22,354 nt of DNA from an uncultured Clostridia bacterium. GTDB lineage: Bacteria > Bacillota > Clostridia > TANB77 > CAG-508. Positions 7,705-14,532 of this stretch are shown here, piece by piece (the stretch's first letter is position 1; each line of letters begins with the position of its first letter). The notes beneath the pieces were generated by a model. That model made no database searches. It was not told where the DNA came from and saw nothing but the letters and a program-made list of their open reading frames with translations. The translations under genes were made by a program, and so were the position numbers. Location of the stretch: positions 1 to 22,354 of the forward strand of contig CALXZW010000008.1 in the NCBI GenBank assembly GCA_944393345.1. The letters run 5' to 3'.

Positions 7705-8616
7705 TTAATCTTCATTTTTATTTTTTTCCATTTTTTCTAATTTTTCTAATTCCTCTAATTCTTTTTTATGTTCTATTTCTTCTTCATCTATCTTTACGAC
7801 TTCTACATCTTTTATTACTTGAATATCGTTAACATTGTATTTTTTATACAAATAGCTATCTCCATCTTTTATCTTCACTCTTACTTTTTCCTTCAAGATT
7901 TCTACATTTTCAATCTCACCTTCGCCATCTTCTGTTTTTACTATAGCTCCTATATGTGGTAATTTTTTTAATTTTTCTTCATATACATCATTTTCATATT
8001 TTAGACAACACATTAATCTTCCACAATTTCCAGAAATTTTTGATGGATTTAGTGATAAATTCTGCTCTTTTGCCATTTTGATGGATACTGCTTCAAAATC
8101 ACTAAGAAATGTACAACAGCATAGTTCTCTTCCACAAACACCATTTCCTCCAATTCTTTTTACTTCATCTCGTACTCCTATTTGTCTTAATTCTATTCTT
8201 ATTTTATATATTGCTGCTAAATCTTTAACCAAATCTCTAAAATCCACTCTCCCATCTGCAGTAAAATAAAATAATATTTTGCTATTATCAAATTTATATT
8301 CCACATCTGTTAAATTCATATCTAATTTATGCTCTTTTATCTTTTTTTGACAAATCCTAAAAGCATCTTTTTCAATTTTTCTACATTCATCAAAGTGCTT
8401 GTGATCTTTGTAGTTAGCTATTCTTATTATTTTTTTTAATGGTTCTACAATTTTATCATCTTCTACTCTTCTGTTTGGAATCATAACTTCTCCATATTCT
8501 TCTCCTTGAGAAGTTTCTACTATAACTCTATCACCTTTTCTTAATCTTAAATTTTTCGGATTAAAAAAATAAATTTTTCCTAATTTTTTAAACCTAACTC
8601 CTATTATATTTTTCAA
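7705..8616 (-). CDS. ricT: PSP1-domain protein RicT (YaaT)
   Basis: Homologue of Bacillus YaaT/RicT (303 residues). In B. subtilis RicT forms a complex with RicA and RicF that carries iron-sulfur clusters and affects RNase Y-dependent RNA processing, competence, biofilm formation and sporulation. The N terminus MKNIIGVRFKKLGKIYFF matches YaaT. The PSP1 region spans roughly 60-145 and a cysteine cluster follows: C161, C166-C168, C198, C203 and C204 in GVCGRELCCC and GNCGRLMCC. The C terminus is charged and Glu/Lys-rich, a probable coiled coil. The frame opens at GTG 8631, but GGAGGA lies inside that stretch six bases before the TTG at 8616, and starting there gives the family N terminus. The TTG overlaps the holB stop as TTGA, so translation is probably coupled. 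Next to holB, as in many Firmicutes. Confidence 0.92.
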   Translation of the reverse strand: MKNIIGVRFKKLGKIYFFNPKNLRLRKGDRVIVETSQGEEYGEVMIPNRRVEDDKIVEPLKKIIRIANYKDHKHFDECRKIEKDAFRICQKKIKEHKLDMNLTDVEYKFDNSKILFYFTADGRVDFRDLVKDLAAIYKIRIELRQIGVRDEVKRIGGNGVCGRELCCCTFLSDFEAVSIKMAKEQNLSLNPSKISGNCGRLMCCLKYENDVYEEKLKKLPHIGAIVKTEDGEGEIENVEILKEKVRVKIKDGDSYLYKKYNVNDIQVIKDVEVVKIDEEEIEHKKELEELEKLEKMEKNKNED

Positions 8617-9503
8617 CTCAGTTCCTCCCACATATTAAATAGCATATTATCTATACACATATCATAATTTGCATTTTGTTTGATTCTTTTTTTTGTATTT
8701 TCCACAATATTAATACATTCTGTGTATTTACACTCACTTTTTGCTTTCTTTAGTAAGAGTATATTTATATAATCTAGAAAATCTAAAATTTCCTCTTTAT
8801 TTTCATATAAAATTTTGGATTTTTTTAAAATTTCAATTATATCTGTTTTATCTAATTCATTTATTATTTTTTCAATTTCTAAATATTCCTCTTGTTTATC
8901 TTTTAAATTTATTGCTTTTGCTATACTTCCCTGTGCTATATCTAATAAATTTTCATTTATATTTTCTATTTTATAATTATTTTCTAAAAATTTTTGAATT
9001 ATATCATTTTCAATTCTTTTAAAATGATATATCATACATCTTGATTTTATAGTACTTAAAAAAGCATTTTCATCTTCACCTATTAAAATTATTGTCGCAA
9101 ATATTGGTGGTTCTTCTAGTGTTTTTAATAAACAATTTTGTGCTTCTTGTGACATTTTATCTGCATTATCGATTATATATACTTTTTTAGTTGAGATTAT
9201 TGGCTTTTCTTGTATCTTTTTTTGCATTTCTCTTATTTGGTCAATTTTAATAGTATTTCCTTCTGGTTCTATTAATAGAAAATCTGGATTATTATTAGTA
9301 TCAAATTCTATACAAGATTTACACTTATTACAATACTTATTTTCGTCTATGCATAATAGCATCTTAGCAAATTCTTTTGCAATTAACTTTTTCCCAATTC
9401 CTTCTATTCCAATAAAAAGATAACTATTTACTGTTTTATTATCTTTAATAGATTTACATATTGCTTCTTTTATTTGAGTATTACCTAATACTTTTTCGAA
9501 CAT
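8613..9503 (-). CDS. holB: DNA polymerase III subunit delta'
   Basis: AAA+ clamp-loader subunit (296 residues, somewhat shorter than the usual 320 or so). The N-terminal domain has a P-loop-like GIEGIGKK (residues 32-39), with Lys in place of the usual Ser/Thr after GK, which suggests weak or no ATP hydrolysis as is common for delta'. A zinc-binding set C51, C58, C61 and C64 follows. KVYIIDNADKMS is the Walker B region, LLKTLEEPP is well conserved, and STIKSRC is the SRC sensor motif by which delta' acts on its neighbour. The C-terminal collar domain is AT-rich and divergent. The ATG at 9503 has AAGGAG upstream. The gene begins 13 bases after lepB and overlaps ricT. It could be confused with DnaX, but the length and lack of tau domains argue against that. 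Confidence 0.93.
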   Translation of the reverse strand: MFEKVLGNTQIKEAICKSIKDNKTVNSYLFIGIEGIGKKLIAKEFAKMLLCIDENKYCNKCKSCIEFDTNNNPDFLLIEPEGNTIKIDQIREMQKKIQEKPIISTKKVYIIDNADKMSQEAQNCLLKTLEEPPIFATIILIGEDENAFLSTIKSRCMIYHFKRIENDIIQKFLENNYKIENINENLLDIAQGSIAKAINLKDKQEEYLEIEKIINELDKTDIIEILKKSKILYENKEEILDFLDYINILLLKKAKSECKYTECINIVENTKKRIKQNANYDMCIDNMLFNMWEELS

Positions 9504-9516
9504 TTAAAACTCCTTG

Positions 9517-10149
9517 CTAATCAACTTTTCCCCATTTGTCTAATGGCCATATTCTAATCGCAACTGTACTTTCTATTTTTTCTAATGGTATACATCCAAA
9601 AGACCTACAATCGGTACTATGACTTCTATTATCTCCCATGGCAAATACACTATTTTCCGGAACAACAAAATCATCAAATCCTACTCCTTGTATATCTGTT
9701 ACAATTCCTGATTGAAGATATGGTTCTTGTAATTTTTCACCATTTATATATACATTTCCATCTTTTATTTGAACATGCTCTCCTGGAAGTGCTATAACTC
9801 TTTTTATATAACTTCTTTTTCCTATTTCTAAAAAATTATGTACAAACCAACTAAATCCGCTTCTTTCCTCATATTTTGCTAATGGATTTTCTTTATTTAT
9901 TGTTTGTTCTGTATATCTAATTTCGGCTGGTTCTTCAAAGGTTATTATTTCTCCTCTTTTAGGCAATGTTTTAGTTGTCCTTCCCCATCTATTTAACCAT
10001 AATCTTTGATTTTCTAATAATGTTGGATTCATTGATTGTTGTTGAACTATTGTAGGAGTACCTATAAAATATCTAAACAGTGTCGCTAACACTAATGCTA
10101 TAATTATACAATATCCCCATTCTAATATGTCTTTTACTTTTGGATCCAA
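9517..10149 (-). CDS. lepB: Signal peptidase I
   Basis: Type I signal peptidase that removes signal peptides from secreted proteins on the outer face of the membrane (210 residues). One N-terminal membrane anchor (about 12-30) precedes the S26 domain. The catalytic Ser39 lies in QQQSMNPTL and the general-base Lys116 in SYIKRVIALPGE. The C-terminal box reads MGDNRSHSTDCRSFG, with Cys181 where Ser is usual in the DSR triplet; that position is not catalytic. The start is TTG at 10149: AAGGAG lies about ten bases upstream and the nearby ATG is out of frame. It sits between ppaC and holB. The final block, IPLEKIESTVAIRIWPLDKWG, is typical of the family. Confidence 0.95.
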   Translation of the reverse strand: MDPKVKDILEWGYCIIIALVLATLFRYFIGTPTIVQQQSMNPTLLENQRLWLNRWGRTTKTLPKRGEIITFEEPAEIRYTEQTINKENPLAKYEERSGFSWFVHNFLEIGKRSYIKRVIALPGEHVQIKDGNVYINGEKLQEPYLQSGIVTDIQGVGFDDFVVPENSVFAMGDNRSHSTDCRSFGCIPLEKIESTVAIRIWPLDKWGKVD

Positions 10150-10189
10150 AATTCATCTCTCCTTTGTATTTTTTATAATGTATTACTTA

Positions 10190-11107
10190 TTATATGTTTT
10201 TATCAATATTTGGCACTAATTGTTTTTTTCTTGAAACTACACCTTCTAAAAAAGCTCTATTATTTTTTAAATTAACATTAAATGCATTTTCGACTATATT
10301 TGCTTTTTTTCCTAATGAAATTATTTCAGAATTACTATTTAAAATATCTGTTATTGCAAAAACAAATAAATCTAAATTTTTTTCTGCAATCTCCTTATTT
10401 ATAACCTCTTCAATTTTTTCTTGTTTTTCTAATACATCTTCTATAGACACAGTATTAACTTGTGCAATAACATATTTAGCATTTTCTTTCTTAAATTCCT
10501 TTGCATCAATATTTATTAATTCTTCTTCTGAAAAGTCATCTAAATTTGTTCCTGCTTTTAACATTTCTAATCCATATTTTTCTACATCAATTCCAGCTAT
10601 TTCTTCTAATTCTTTTGCTACTATTTTATCTTCTTCAGTACATGTTGGTGATTTAAATAATAATGTATCTGAAATTATAGCACTTAGCATTAATATTGCT
10701 ATATTTTTTTCTATTTCTATATTTTTTTCTTTATATAAATGATATAACACTGTTGAAGTGCATCCCACTGGTTCTGCTCTGTAATATAATAAGTATGGTG
10801 CCTTAAAATTCATAGTGTGATGATCTATAACTTTTAAAATCTTAGCATTTTCTATATTTTCTACTGATTGTGTACTTTCATTATGGTCAACCAGAATTAC
10901 CTTTTGGTCATTATTTATATTTTCTACATATGGTATATCTATTCCTAAATAATTTAAAACATACTCTGTTTCTTTGTTTATTTTTCCTATTCTAACAGCT
11001 TTACATTTGTTTCCTAGTTTTTTTTCTAAATTTTCCATTATTATACTTGAACATATTGAATCTGTATCTGGGTTTTTATGTCCAAAAATTAAAATTTCTT
11101 CTTCCAT
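10190..11107 (-). CDS. ppaC: Manganese-dependent inorganic pyrophosphatase (family II)
   Basis: Cytoplasmic DHH-family enzyme hydrolysing pyrophosphate to phosphate, pulling biosynthetic reactions such as tRNA charging and nucleic-acid synthesis forward (305 residues). Metal-binding motifs are intact: GHKNPDTD (H10, D14, D16), VDHNE (D74), IDHH (D95-H97) and an Asp in AIISDTLLFKSPT. The C-terminal DHHA2 domain carries the substrate-binding SRKKQ at 292-296. No CBS or DRTGG regulatory insert is present, so this is the short unregulated form. The ATG at 11107 has AAGGAGG upstream. A consensus promoter directly precedes it, overlapping the end of hslO, and lepB follows after 40 bases. Confidence 0.96.
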   Translation of the reverse strand: MEEEILIFGHKNPDTDSICSSIIMENLEKKLGNKCKAVRIGKINKETEYVLNYLGIDIPYVENINNDQKVILVDHNESTQSVENIENAKILKVIDHHTMNFKAPYLLYYRAEPVGCTSTVLYHLYKEKNIEIEKNIAILMLSAIISDTLLFKSPTCTEEDKIVAKELEEIAGIDVEKYGLEMLKAGTNLDDFSEEELINIDAKEFKKENAKYVIAQVNTVSIEDVLEKQEKIEEVINKEIAEKNLDLFVFAITDILNSNSEIISLGKKANIVENAFNVNLKNNRAFLEGVVSRKKQLVPNIDKNI

Positions 11108-11134
11108 TTGTTTCCTCCTTATATTCTTTTTATT

Positions 11135-11163
11135 ATTATAATTTTTTATTTTTGCATTGTCAA
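11135..11163 (-). promoter_or_regulatory. Promoter of the ppaC-lepB-holB-ricT-ferredoxin unit
   Basis: A perfect TTGACA (11163-11158) and a perfect TATAAT (11140-11135) on the minus strand, 17 bases apart. The -35 box begins on the base right after the hslO stop codon. Confidence 0.85.
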
Positions 11164-12060
11164 TTATTTAGATTCATTATTTATTTTTTCATATATTTTT
11201 AATAATTCCTCTTTTGAAAAATAATATTTTTTATTACAAAAATGACATATAATTTCTGCTTTTTCGTCTTCATCTATCATGCTTTTTAATTCTTCTTTTC
11301 CTATTGTAATTAATGCTTCTTCAAAATGTTGTTTTGAACAGTCACATTCATATATAGGTATTATATTTTCATCAATAACTTTTATATTTTCATCTCCAGT
11401 TATTTTTTTTGCTATTTCTTCAAGTGATAACTGTTTATCTAACATTTTTGAAATTGCTCCAGCTTCAAATATTGCTTGTTCAATTTTTGATATTTCATTT
11501 TCAGTTGCATCTGGCATTGGATTTATTAAATATCCCCCTGCTGATCTAACACCATCTTTATCAACTAAAACTCCAAGTGCTACAGCAGAATTTCTTTGCT
11601 CAGAATTTACAAAATAGTTCGCAAAATCTTCTGCTATTTCTCCTGAAACTAAAGGTGCTATTCCTATATATGGCTTTTTTAATCCTATATCTTTAATTAC
11701 GTTTATATATCCTGTATTTCCAATAGCACCTGAAACATCTAATTTACCAAATTCATTTAATGGTATATCCACATTAGGATTTGATATTGACGCTTTTACT
11801 TTGGGATAATTATTCGAAGTAACAATTATTGTTCCAATTGGTCCTGTTCCTTTTATTTGAACTGTTAATTTATCCTTTGCATTTTTCATTTCATTTCCCA
11901 TTATTGCAGTTATTGTAAGTATTCTGCCTAATGCTGCTGTCGATACTGGTGATAAATCATGCAAATTTCTTGCATTTTCTACTAAATTTGTTGTATCAGC
12001 ACATATTACGGATATCTTACCATCATATGCTAAAAATTTTTTTATTTCATCTCTTTTCAA
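11164..12060 (-). CDS. hslO: Hsp33, redox-regulated chaperonin
   Basis: Cytoplasmic holdase chaperone activated by oxidation (298 residues, normal length). The N-terminal core contains LTVQIKGTGPIGTIIV and SGEIAEDFANYF; the C-terminal redox switch has the zinc cysteines C239-x-C241 and C272-x2-C275 (CDC and CHFC). Oxidative loss of zinc and disulfide formation expose the substrate-binding surface in this family. The start is TTG at 12060, with GAGG seven bases upstream; a nearby ATG is out of frame. It has its own near-perfect promoter, and the next promoter, for ppaC, starts at its stop codon, so it is probably a single-gene unit. Neighbouring rubredoxin genes share a redox theme. Confidence 0.96.
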   Translation of the reverse strand: MKRDEIKKFLAYDGKISVICADTTNLVENARNLHDLSPVSTAALGRILTITAIMGNEMKNAKDKLTVQIKGTGPIGTIIVTSNNYPKVKASISNPNVDIPLNEFGKLDVSGAIGNTGYINVIKDIGLKKPYIGIAPLVSGEIAEDFANYFVNSEQRNSAVALGVLVDKDGVRSAGGYLINPMPDATENEISKIEQAIFEAGAISKMLDKQLSLEEIAKKITGDENIKVIDENIIPIYECDCSKQHFEEALITIGKEELKSMIDEDEKAEIICHFCNKKYYFSKEELLKIYEKINNESK

Positions 12061-12093
12061 TTTTTTTCCTCTTTTCCCTTTTTATACTTGCAG

Positions 12094-12122
12094 ATTATAT
12101 CACATTAACTGTTTTATGTCAA
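12094..12122 (-). promoter_or_regulatory. Consensus promoter of hslO
   Basis: TTGACA (12122-12117) and TATAAT (12099-12094) on the minus strand with 17 bases between, plus TGA as an extended -10. The first bases of the -35 box are the last bases of the T tract of the preceding terminator. Confidence 0.85.
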
Positions 12123-12153
12123 AAAAGTGTGAGATATAAATCTCACACTTTTT
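12121..12153 (-). terminator. Terminator after the rubredoxin gene
   Basis: A 13-bp perfect stem (12122-12134 with 12141-12153, core AGTGTGAGA/TCTCACACT) with a six-base loop and T residues on the 3' side in the minus-strand direction. It closes the rpiB-transferase-rubredoxin unit four bases after the rubredoxin stop codon. Confidence 0.88.
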
Positions 12154-12156
12154 ATA

Positions 12157-12312
12157 TTAATTTTGTTTTTCAAACATATCTTTTCCAACTCCACATATTG
12201 GGCAAACCCAATCTTCTGGTATATCTTCAAAAGCTGTTCCTGGTGCTATTCCACTATCTGGATCACCTTTTGCTGGATCATATATATATCCACATGCCAT
12301 ACAAACGTACAT
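12157..12312 (-). CDS. Rubredoxin
   Basis: A complete 51-residue rubredoxin beginning MYVCMACGYIYDP. One iron atom is bound by four cysteines: C4-x2-C7-G-Y and C37-P-x-C40-G. Conserved aromatic and turn residues (Y10, Y11, G25-T-x-F, W35) and the ending GKDMFE are in place. It is a soluble one-electron carrier; in anaerobes such proteins typically serve peroxide or oxygen detoxification enzymes, none of which is in this window. The ATG at 12312 has GGGAGGTG upstream. It lies 21 bases after a membrane transferase gene whose own C terminus is a rubredoxin domain about 62% identical to this protein over 50 residues, implying tandem duplication. Confidence 0.96.
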   Translation of the reverse strand: MYVCMACGYIYDPAKGDPDSGIAPGTAFEDIPEDWVCPICGVGKDMFEKQN

Positions 12313-12333
12313 ATTGTCACCTCCCTATCTTAT

Positions 12334-13569
12334 TTAGTTATGAATTTCAAACATATCTTTTCCTTCACCACATACAGGACAAACCCATTCTTCTGGCAAT
12401 TCTTCAAAAGCAGTTCCTGGTTTTATTCCTGCTTTTTCATTTCCGAATTTAGGATTATATATATATTTACATTGTAAACATTCATATCTTTGATTTTCGC
12501 TTTTTTCTAATTGAAAATTTCTATATCCTAATCCTAATGCAACAATTACCATTAACAAAAAAGATAATGCCTTCCAAATTCCACTTTCTAATAGTATAAC
12601 CGCAAATATTCCAAAAGTTGCACTAATTCCATATAAAATTAATACTGCTTGTTTTTGACTAAATCCTTTTGCTATTAATCTATGATGCATATGACCTTTA
12701 TCTGCTTTGAAAATTGCTTTTATTGATTTTCCTTTTATAATTCTTCTTATTATTGCCCATATTGTATCAAATATTGGTAATCCCAATACTATAAGTGGCA
12801 ATACTATTACTGCCATTGTATAAGTTTTTGCCATTCCTAATATAGATATTATTGATAAAGAAAATCCTAGAAAATTTGAACCTGTATCACCTATAAATGT
12901 TTTAGCAGGTGAAAAATTAAATGGTAGAAATCCTACTAATGCTCCTGCTAATGCCGTAATTAGTAATATTGCAACCATTGGGGAACCATTTAAAACAAAT
13001 ATTACCAACAATGATATTGACGAAATAACTGATATCCCTGATGATAATCCATCTAATCCATCTATCAGATTTATTGCATTTGTAACTCCAACTATCCAAC
13101 CGATTGTAAGTATTATTGAAAATATTTCTTGAGATATGTCTGTTGTAAAAAATGTTGGAACTATGTCATCTATCCTAATCCCAAATAATACTACAACTAC
13201 AGCTGCTAAAAGTTGGCCAGATAACTTTTGTAATGGTTTAATCGTTTTTATATCATCTATAATACAAGTAACCCCTATAATTATAATCCCTAATAACATT
13301 CCTAGAAGTTTTTTTCCATACTGTTCTATTCCAAACAAATTAATTGTATGTTCTATACTCATTACAATTAATAAATAGATTACAGAAACTAAAAAACCTA
13401 ATATTACTGCAGGTCCTCCAAATTTTGGCATTACTTTTTTATGCATTCTTCTTTTATCTTTTGGTACATCCACTGCTCCTACTTTTTTTGCAATTTTTAT
13501 AGTATATGGTGTTGCCATAAAAGTCACAATAAAGGCTAGTAAAAATGCAATCGCTATGTCTCCCCACAT
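12334..13569 (-). CDS. Polyprenyl-phosphate GlcNAc-1-phosphate transferase (TagO/WecA family) fused to a C-terminal rubredoxin domain
   Basis: Residues 1-350 are an 11-helix membrane enzyme of the MraY/WecA/TagO superfamily, which attaches a sugar phosphate (usually GlcNAc-1-P) to undecaprenyl phosphate to start teichoic acid or other envelope glycans. Seen: IIDD at 103-106, NAINLIDGLDG (164-174), FIGDTGSNFLG (225-235) and the WecA-type histidine motif GHMHHR (292-297). After the last helix and a linker of about ten residues, residues 362-411 form a complete rubredoxin: C364-x2-C367, PGTAF, C397-P-x-C400. Eleven helices with cytoplasmic active-site loops put this domain in the cytoplasm. The ATG at 13569 follows a run of Gs, 11 bases after rpiB. 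The frame is uninterrupted. WecA/TagO rather than MraY is favoured by the HMHHR motif and by genomic context outside a peptidoglycan cluster. The role of the fused domain is unknown. Confidence 0.93.
   Translation of the reverse strand: MWGDIAIAFLLAFIVTFMATPYTIKIAKKVGAVDVPKDKRRMHKKVMPKFGGPAVILGFLVSVIYLLIVMSIEHTINLFGIEQYGKKLLGMLLGIIIIGVTCIIDDIKTIKPLQKLSGQLLAAVVVVLFGIRIDDIVPTFFTTDISQEIFSIILTIGWIVGVTNAINLIDGLDGLSSGISVISSISLLVIFVLNGSPMVAILLITALAGALVGFLPFNFSPAKTFIGDTGSNFLGFSLSIISILGMAKTYTMAVIVLPLIVLGLPIFDTIWAIIRRIIKGKSIKAIFKADKGHMHHRLIAKGFSQKQAVLILYGISATFGIFAVILLESGIWKALSFLLMVIVALGLGYRNFQLEKSENQRYECLQCKYIYNPKFGNEKAGIKPGTAFEELPEEWVCPVCGEGKDMFEIHN
12337..12486 (-). other. Rubredoxin domain encoded at the 3' end of the transferase gene
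   Basis: Domain of 50 residues starting YECLQCKYIYNP. All four iron ligands are present. It aligns without gaps to the downstream free-standing rubredoxin: I count 31 identical positions of 50. The two coding stretches also resemble each other in DNA, for example near 12169-12186 and 12347-12364. Confidence 0.93.
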
Positions 13570-13580
13570 ATTTATGCCCC

Positions 13581-14027
13581 CTATTTCATATTATTTTTTT
13601 CAATTTCAGAAATTAAATCTATTCTTTCTTGGTGTCTTCCTCCTTCAAATTCAGTTGCTATCCACATTCTTAAAATGCATATGGCTTCATTTACACTTAC
13701 ATAGTCTGCTCCTAAGGCTAATACATTGCTATTATTGTGTAATCTTGAATATTTTGCCATTTCTTCATTATAGCAAGCTGCACATCTTATTCCTCTAAAT
13801 TTATTTGCTACTATGCTCATTCCTATTCCAGATCTACAAATTAATATGGCTTTATCACATTCTTTATTTTGAATTACTTTTGCTATTTCTTTAGCAATTA
13901 ATGGATAATCTGCTCGTTCTTCATTTTCTACACCATAGTCCTTATACTCTATATTTTTTTCATCTAAATATCTTTTTATTTCCTCTTTTAATTTATATCC
14001 TCCATGATCACTACCAATCGCTATCAT
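13581..14027 (-). CDS. rpiB: Ribose-5-phosphate isomerase B / sugar-phosphate isomerase of the RpiB/LacAB family
   Basis: Interconverts ribose 5-phosphate and ribulose 5-phosphate in the pentose phosphate pathway (148 residues). Family blocks: MIAIGSDHGGYKLKEEI at the N terminus, DYPLIAKEIA, the active-site loop ILICRSGIGMSIVANK, and HNNSNVLALGA. In RpiB the loop is usually CGTG or CGSG; here it reads CRSG, keeping the catalytic Cys but placing Arg where Gly is usual. The frame opens at 14060, but GGAG lies eight bases before the ATG at 14027, which gives the standard N terminus. First gene of the unit leading into the transferase-rubredoxin fusion, with its own promoter. The LacA/LacB isomerases are an alternative, although no lactose genes are nearby. 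Confidence 0.9.
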   Translation of the reverse strand: MIAIGSDHGGYKLKEEIKRYLDEKNIEYKDYGVENEERADYPLIAKEIAKVIQNKECDKAILICRSGIGMSIVANKFRGIRCAACYNEEMAKYSRLHNNSNVLALGADYVSVNEAICILRMWIATEFEGGRHQERIDLISEIEKNNMK

Positions 14028-14050
14028 ATATATCACTCCATTCTTTTTAC

Positions 14051-14079
14051 AATATATCATAACTTTAAAAACATTACAA
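14051..14079 (-). promoter_or_regulatory. Promoter of the rpiB-transferase-rubredoxin unit
   Basis: TTGTAA (14079-14074), a 17-base spacer and TATATT (14056-14051) on the minus strand, with TGA forming an extended -10. It lies about 24 bases before the rpiB start codon. Confidence 0.7.
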
Positions 14080-14098
14080 TAATTATTCTAAATTTTAC

Positions 14099-14142
14099 TT
14101 GCTTTTTTCTAAAAAATATGGTAAAATAGCATATGTTATAAT
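14099..14142 (+). promoter_or_regulatory. Promoter region of rpsT
   Basis: Two overlapping options. TTGCTT (14099-14104) with TAAAAT (14122-14127) at a 17-base spacing, or an extended -10, TGT followed by a perfect TATAAT (14137-14142), lacking a good -35. Either would give a short leader before the AGGAGGTG site of rpsT. Confidence 0.6.
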
Positions 14143-14170
14143 GTAATATAGACAAGAGGAGGTGCATATA

Positions 14171-14437
14171 ATGCCAAATATTAAATCAGCTAAAAAAAGA
14201 GTTAAAGTTATAGAAAAGAAAACTTTAAGAAATAATATGATAAAATCTGGATATAAATCAGCTGTTAAAAAATTTGAAGAAGCTGTTAATGCTGGAAATA
14301 TTGAAGAAGCAAAAGTTTTACTTTCTGCTGCTACAAAAAAAATCGATCAAGCTTGTACAAAAGGTGTTATTGTTAAAAACACTGCAGCTAGAAAAAAATC
14401 TAATTTATCAAAAAAATTAAATGCAGCTATGGCTTAG
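14171..14437 (+). CDS. rpsT: 30S ribosomal protein S20
   Basis: Small basic primary 16S rRNA-binding protein of the 30S subunit (88 residues). It starts MPNIKSAKKRVKVIEKKTLRN and ends with the typical alanine- and lysine-rich C terminus (TAARKKSNLSKKLNAAMA), forming the usual three-helix bundle. The frame is open from a GTG at 14162, but that GTG lies within the AGGAGGTG ribosome-binding site. The ATG at 14171 lies six bases after that site, so it is the start. Transcribed alone, divergently from rpiB, and followed by a hairpin terminator. Confidence 0.97.
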   Translation: MPNIKSAKKRVKVIEKKTLRNNMIKSGYKSAVKKFEEAVNAGNIEEAKVLLSAATKKIDQACTKGVIVKNTAARKKSNLSKKLNAAMA

Positions 14438-14472
14438 AATGCTAAATAAAAATTATGCATAGTTTTTATTAA

Positions 14473-14497
14473 AAAAAACACTTTAAAAGTGTTTTTT
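14473..14497. terminator. Bidirectional terminator between rpsT and the 155-residue protein gene
   Basis: An 11-bp perfect stem, AAAAAACACTT (14473-14483) with AAGTGTTTTTT (14487-14497), around a three-base loop. The A and T tracts let it work for both convergent genes. Confidence 0.8.
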
Positions 14498-14532
14498 ATT
14501 TTACCTTTAATTCTAGTTTTTGAAATTTATTT

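Noticed and set aside
10194..10742. A 182-codon plus-strand open frame opposite ppaC
   Set aside because: Ser/Phe/Ile-rich complement of a secure pyrophosphatase gene, with no ribosome-binding site or promoter.
11931..12452. A 173-codon plus-strand open frame across hslO, the terminator and both rubredoxin regions
   Set aside because: It crosses a terminator and three well-recognised minus-strand genes and shows the Leu/His/Phe-rich pattern of an AT-rich complement. The repeats inside it only mirror the two rubredoxins.
12334..12510. The transferase-rubredoxin fusion as an artefact of a lost stop codon
   Set aside because: Considered, but the frame is continuous, the linker is short and in phase, and all four metal ligands and the core residues are conserved. 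It still needs read-level confirmation.
14447..14472. A first hairpin around ATGCAT just after rpsT as a separate terminator
   Set aside because: The outer A and T tracts pair but the stem is interrupted and nearly all A:T; the adjacent hairpin at 14473-14497 explains termination better.
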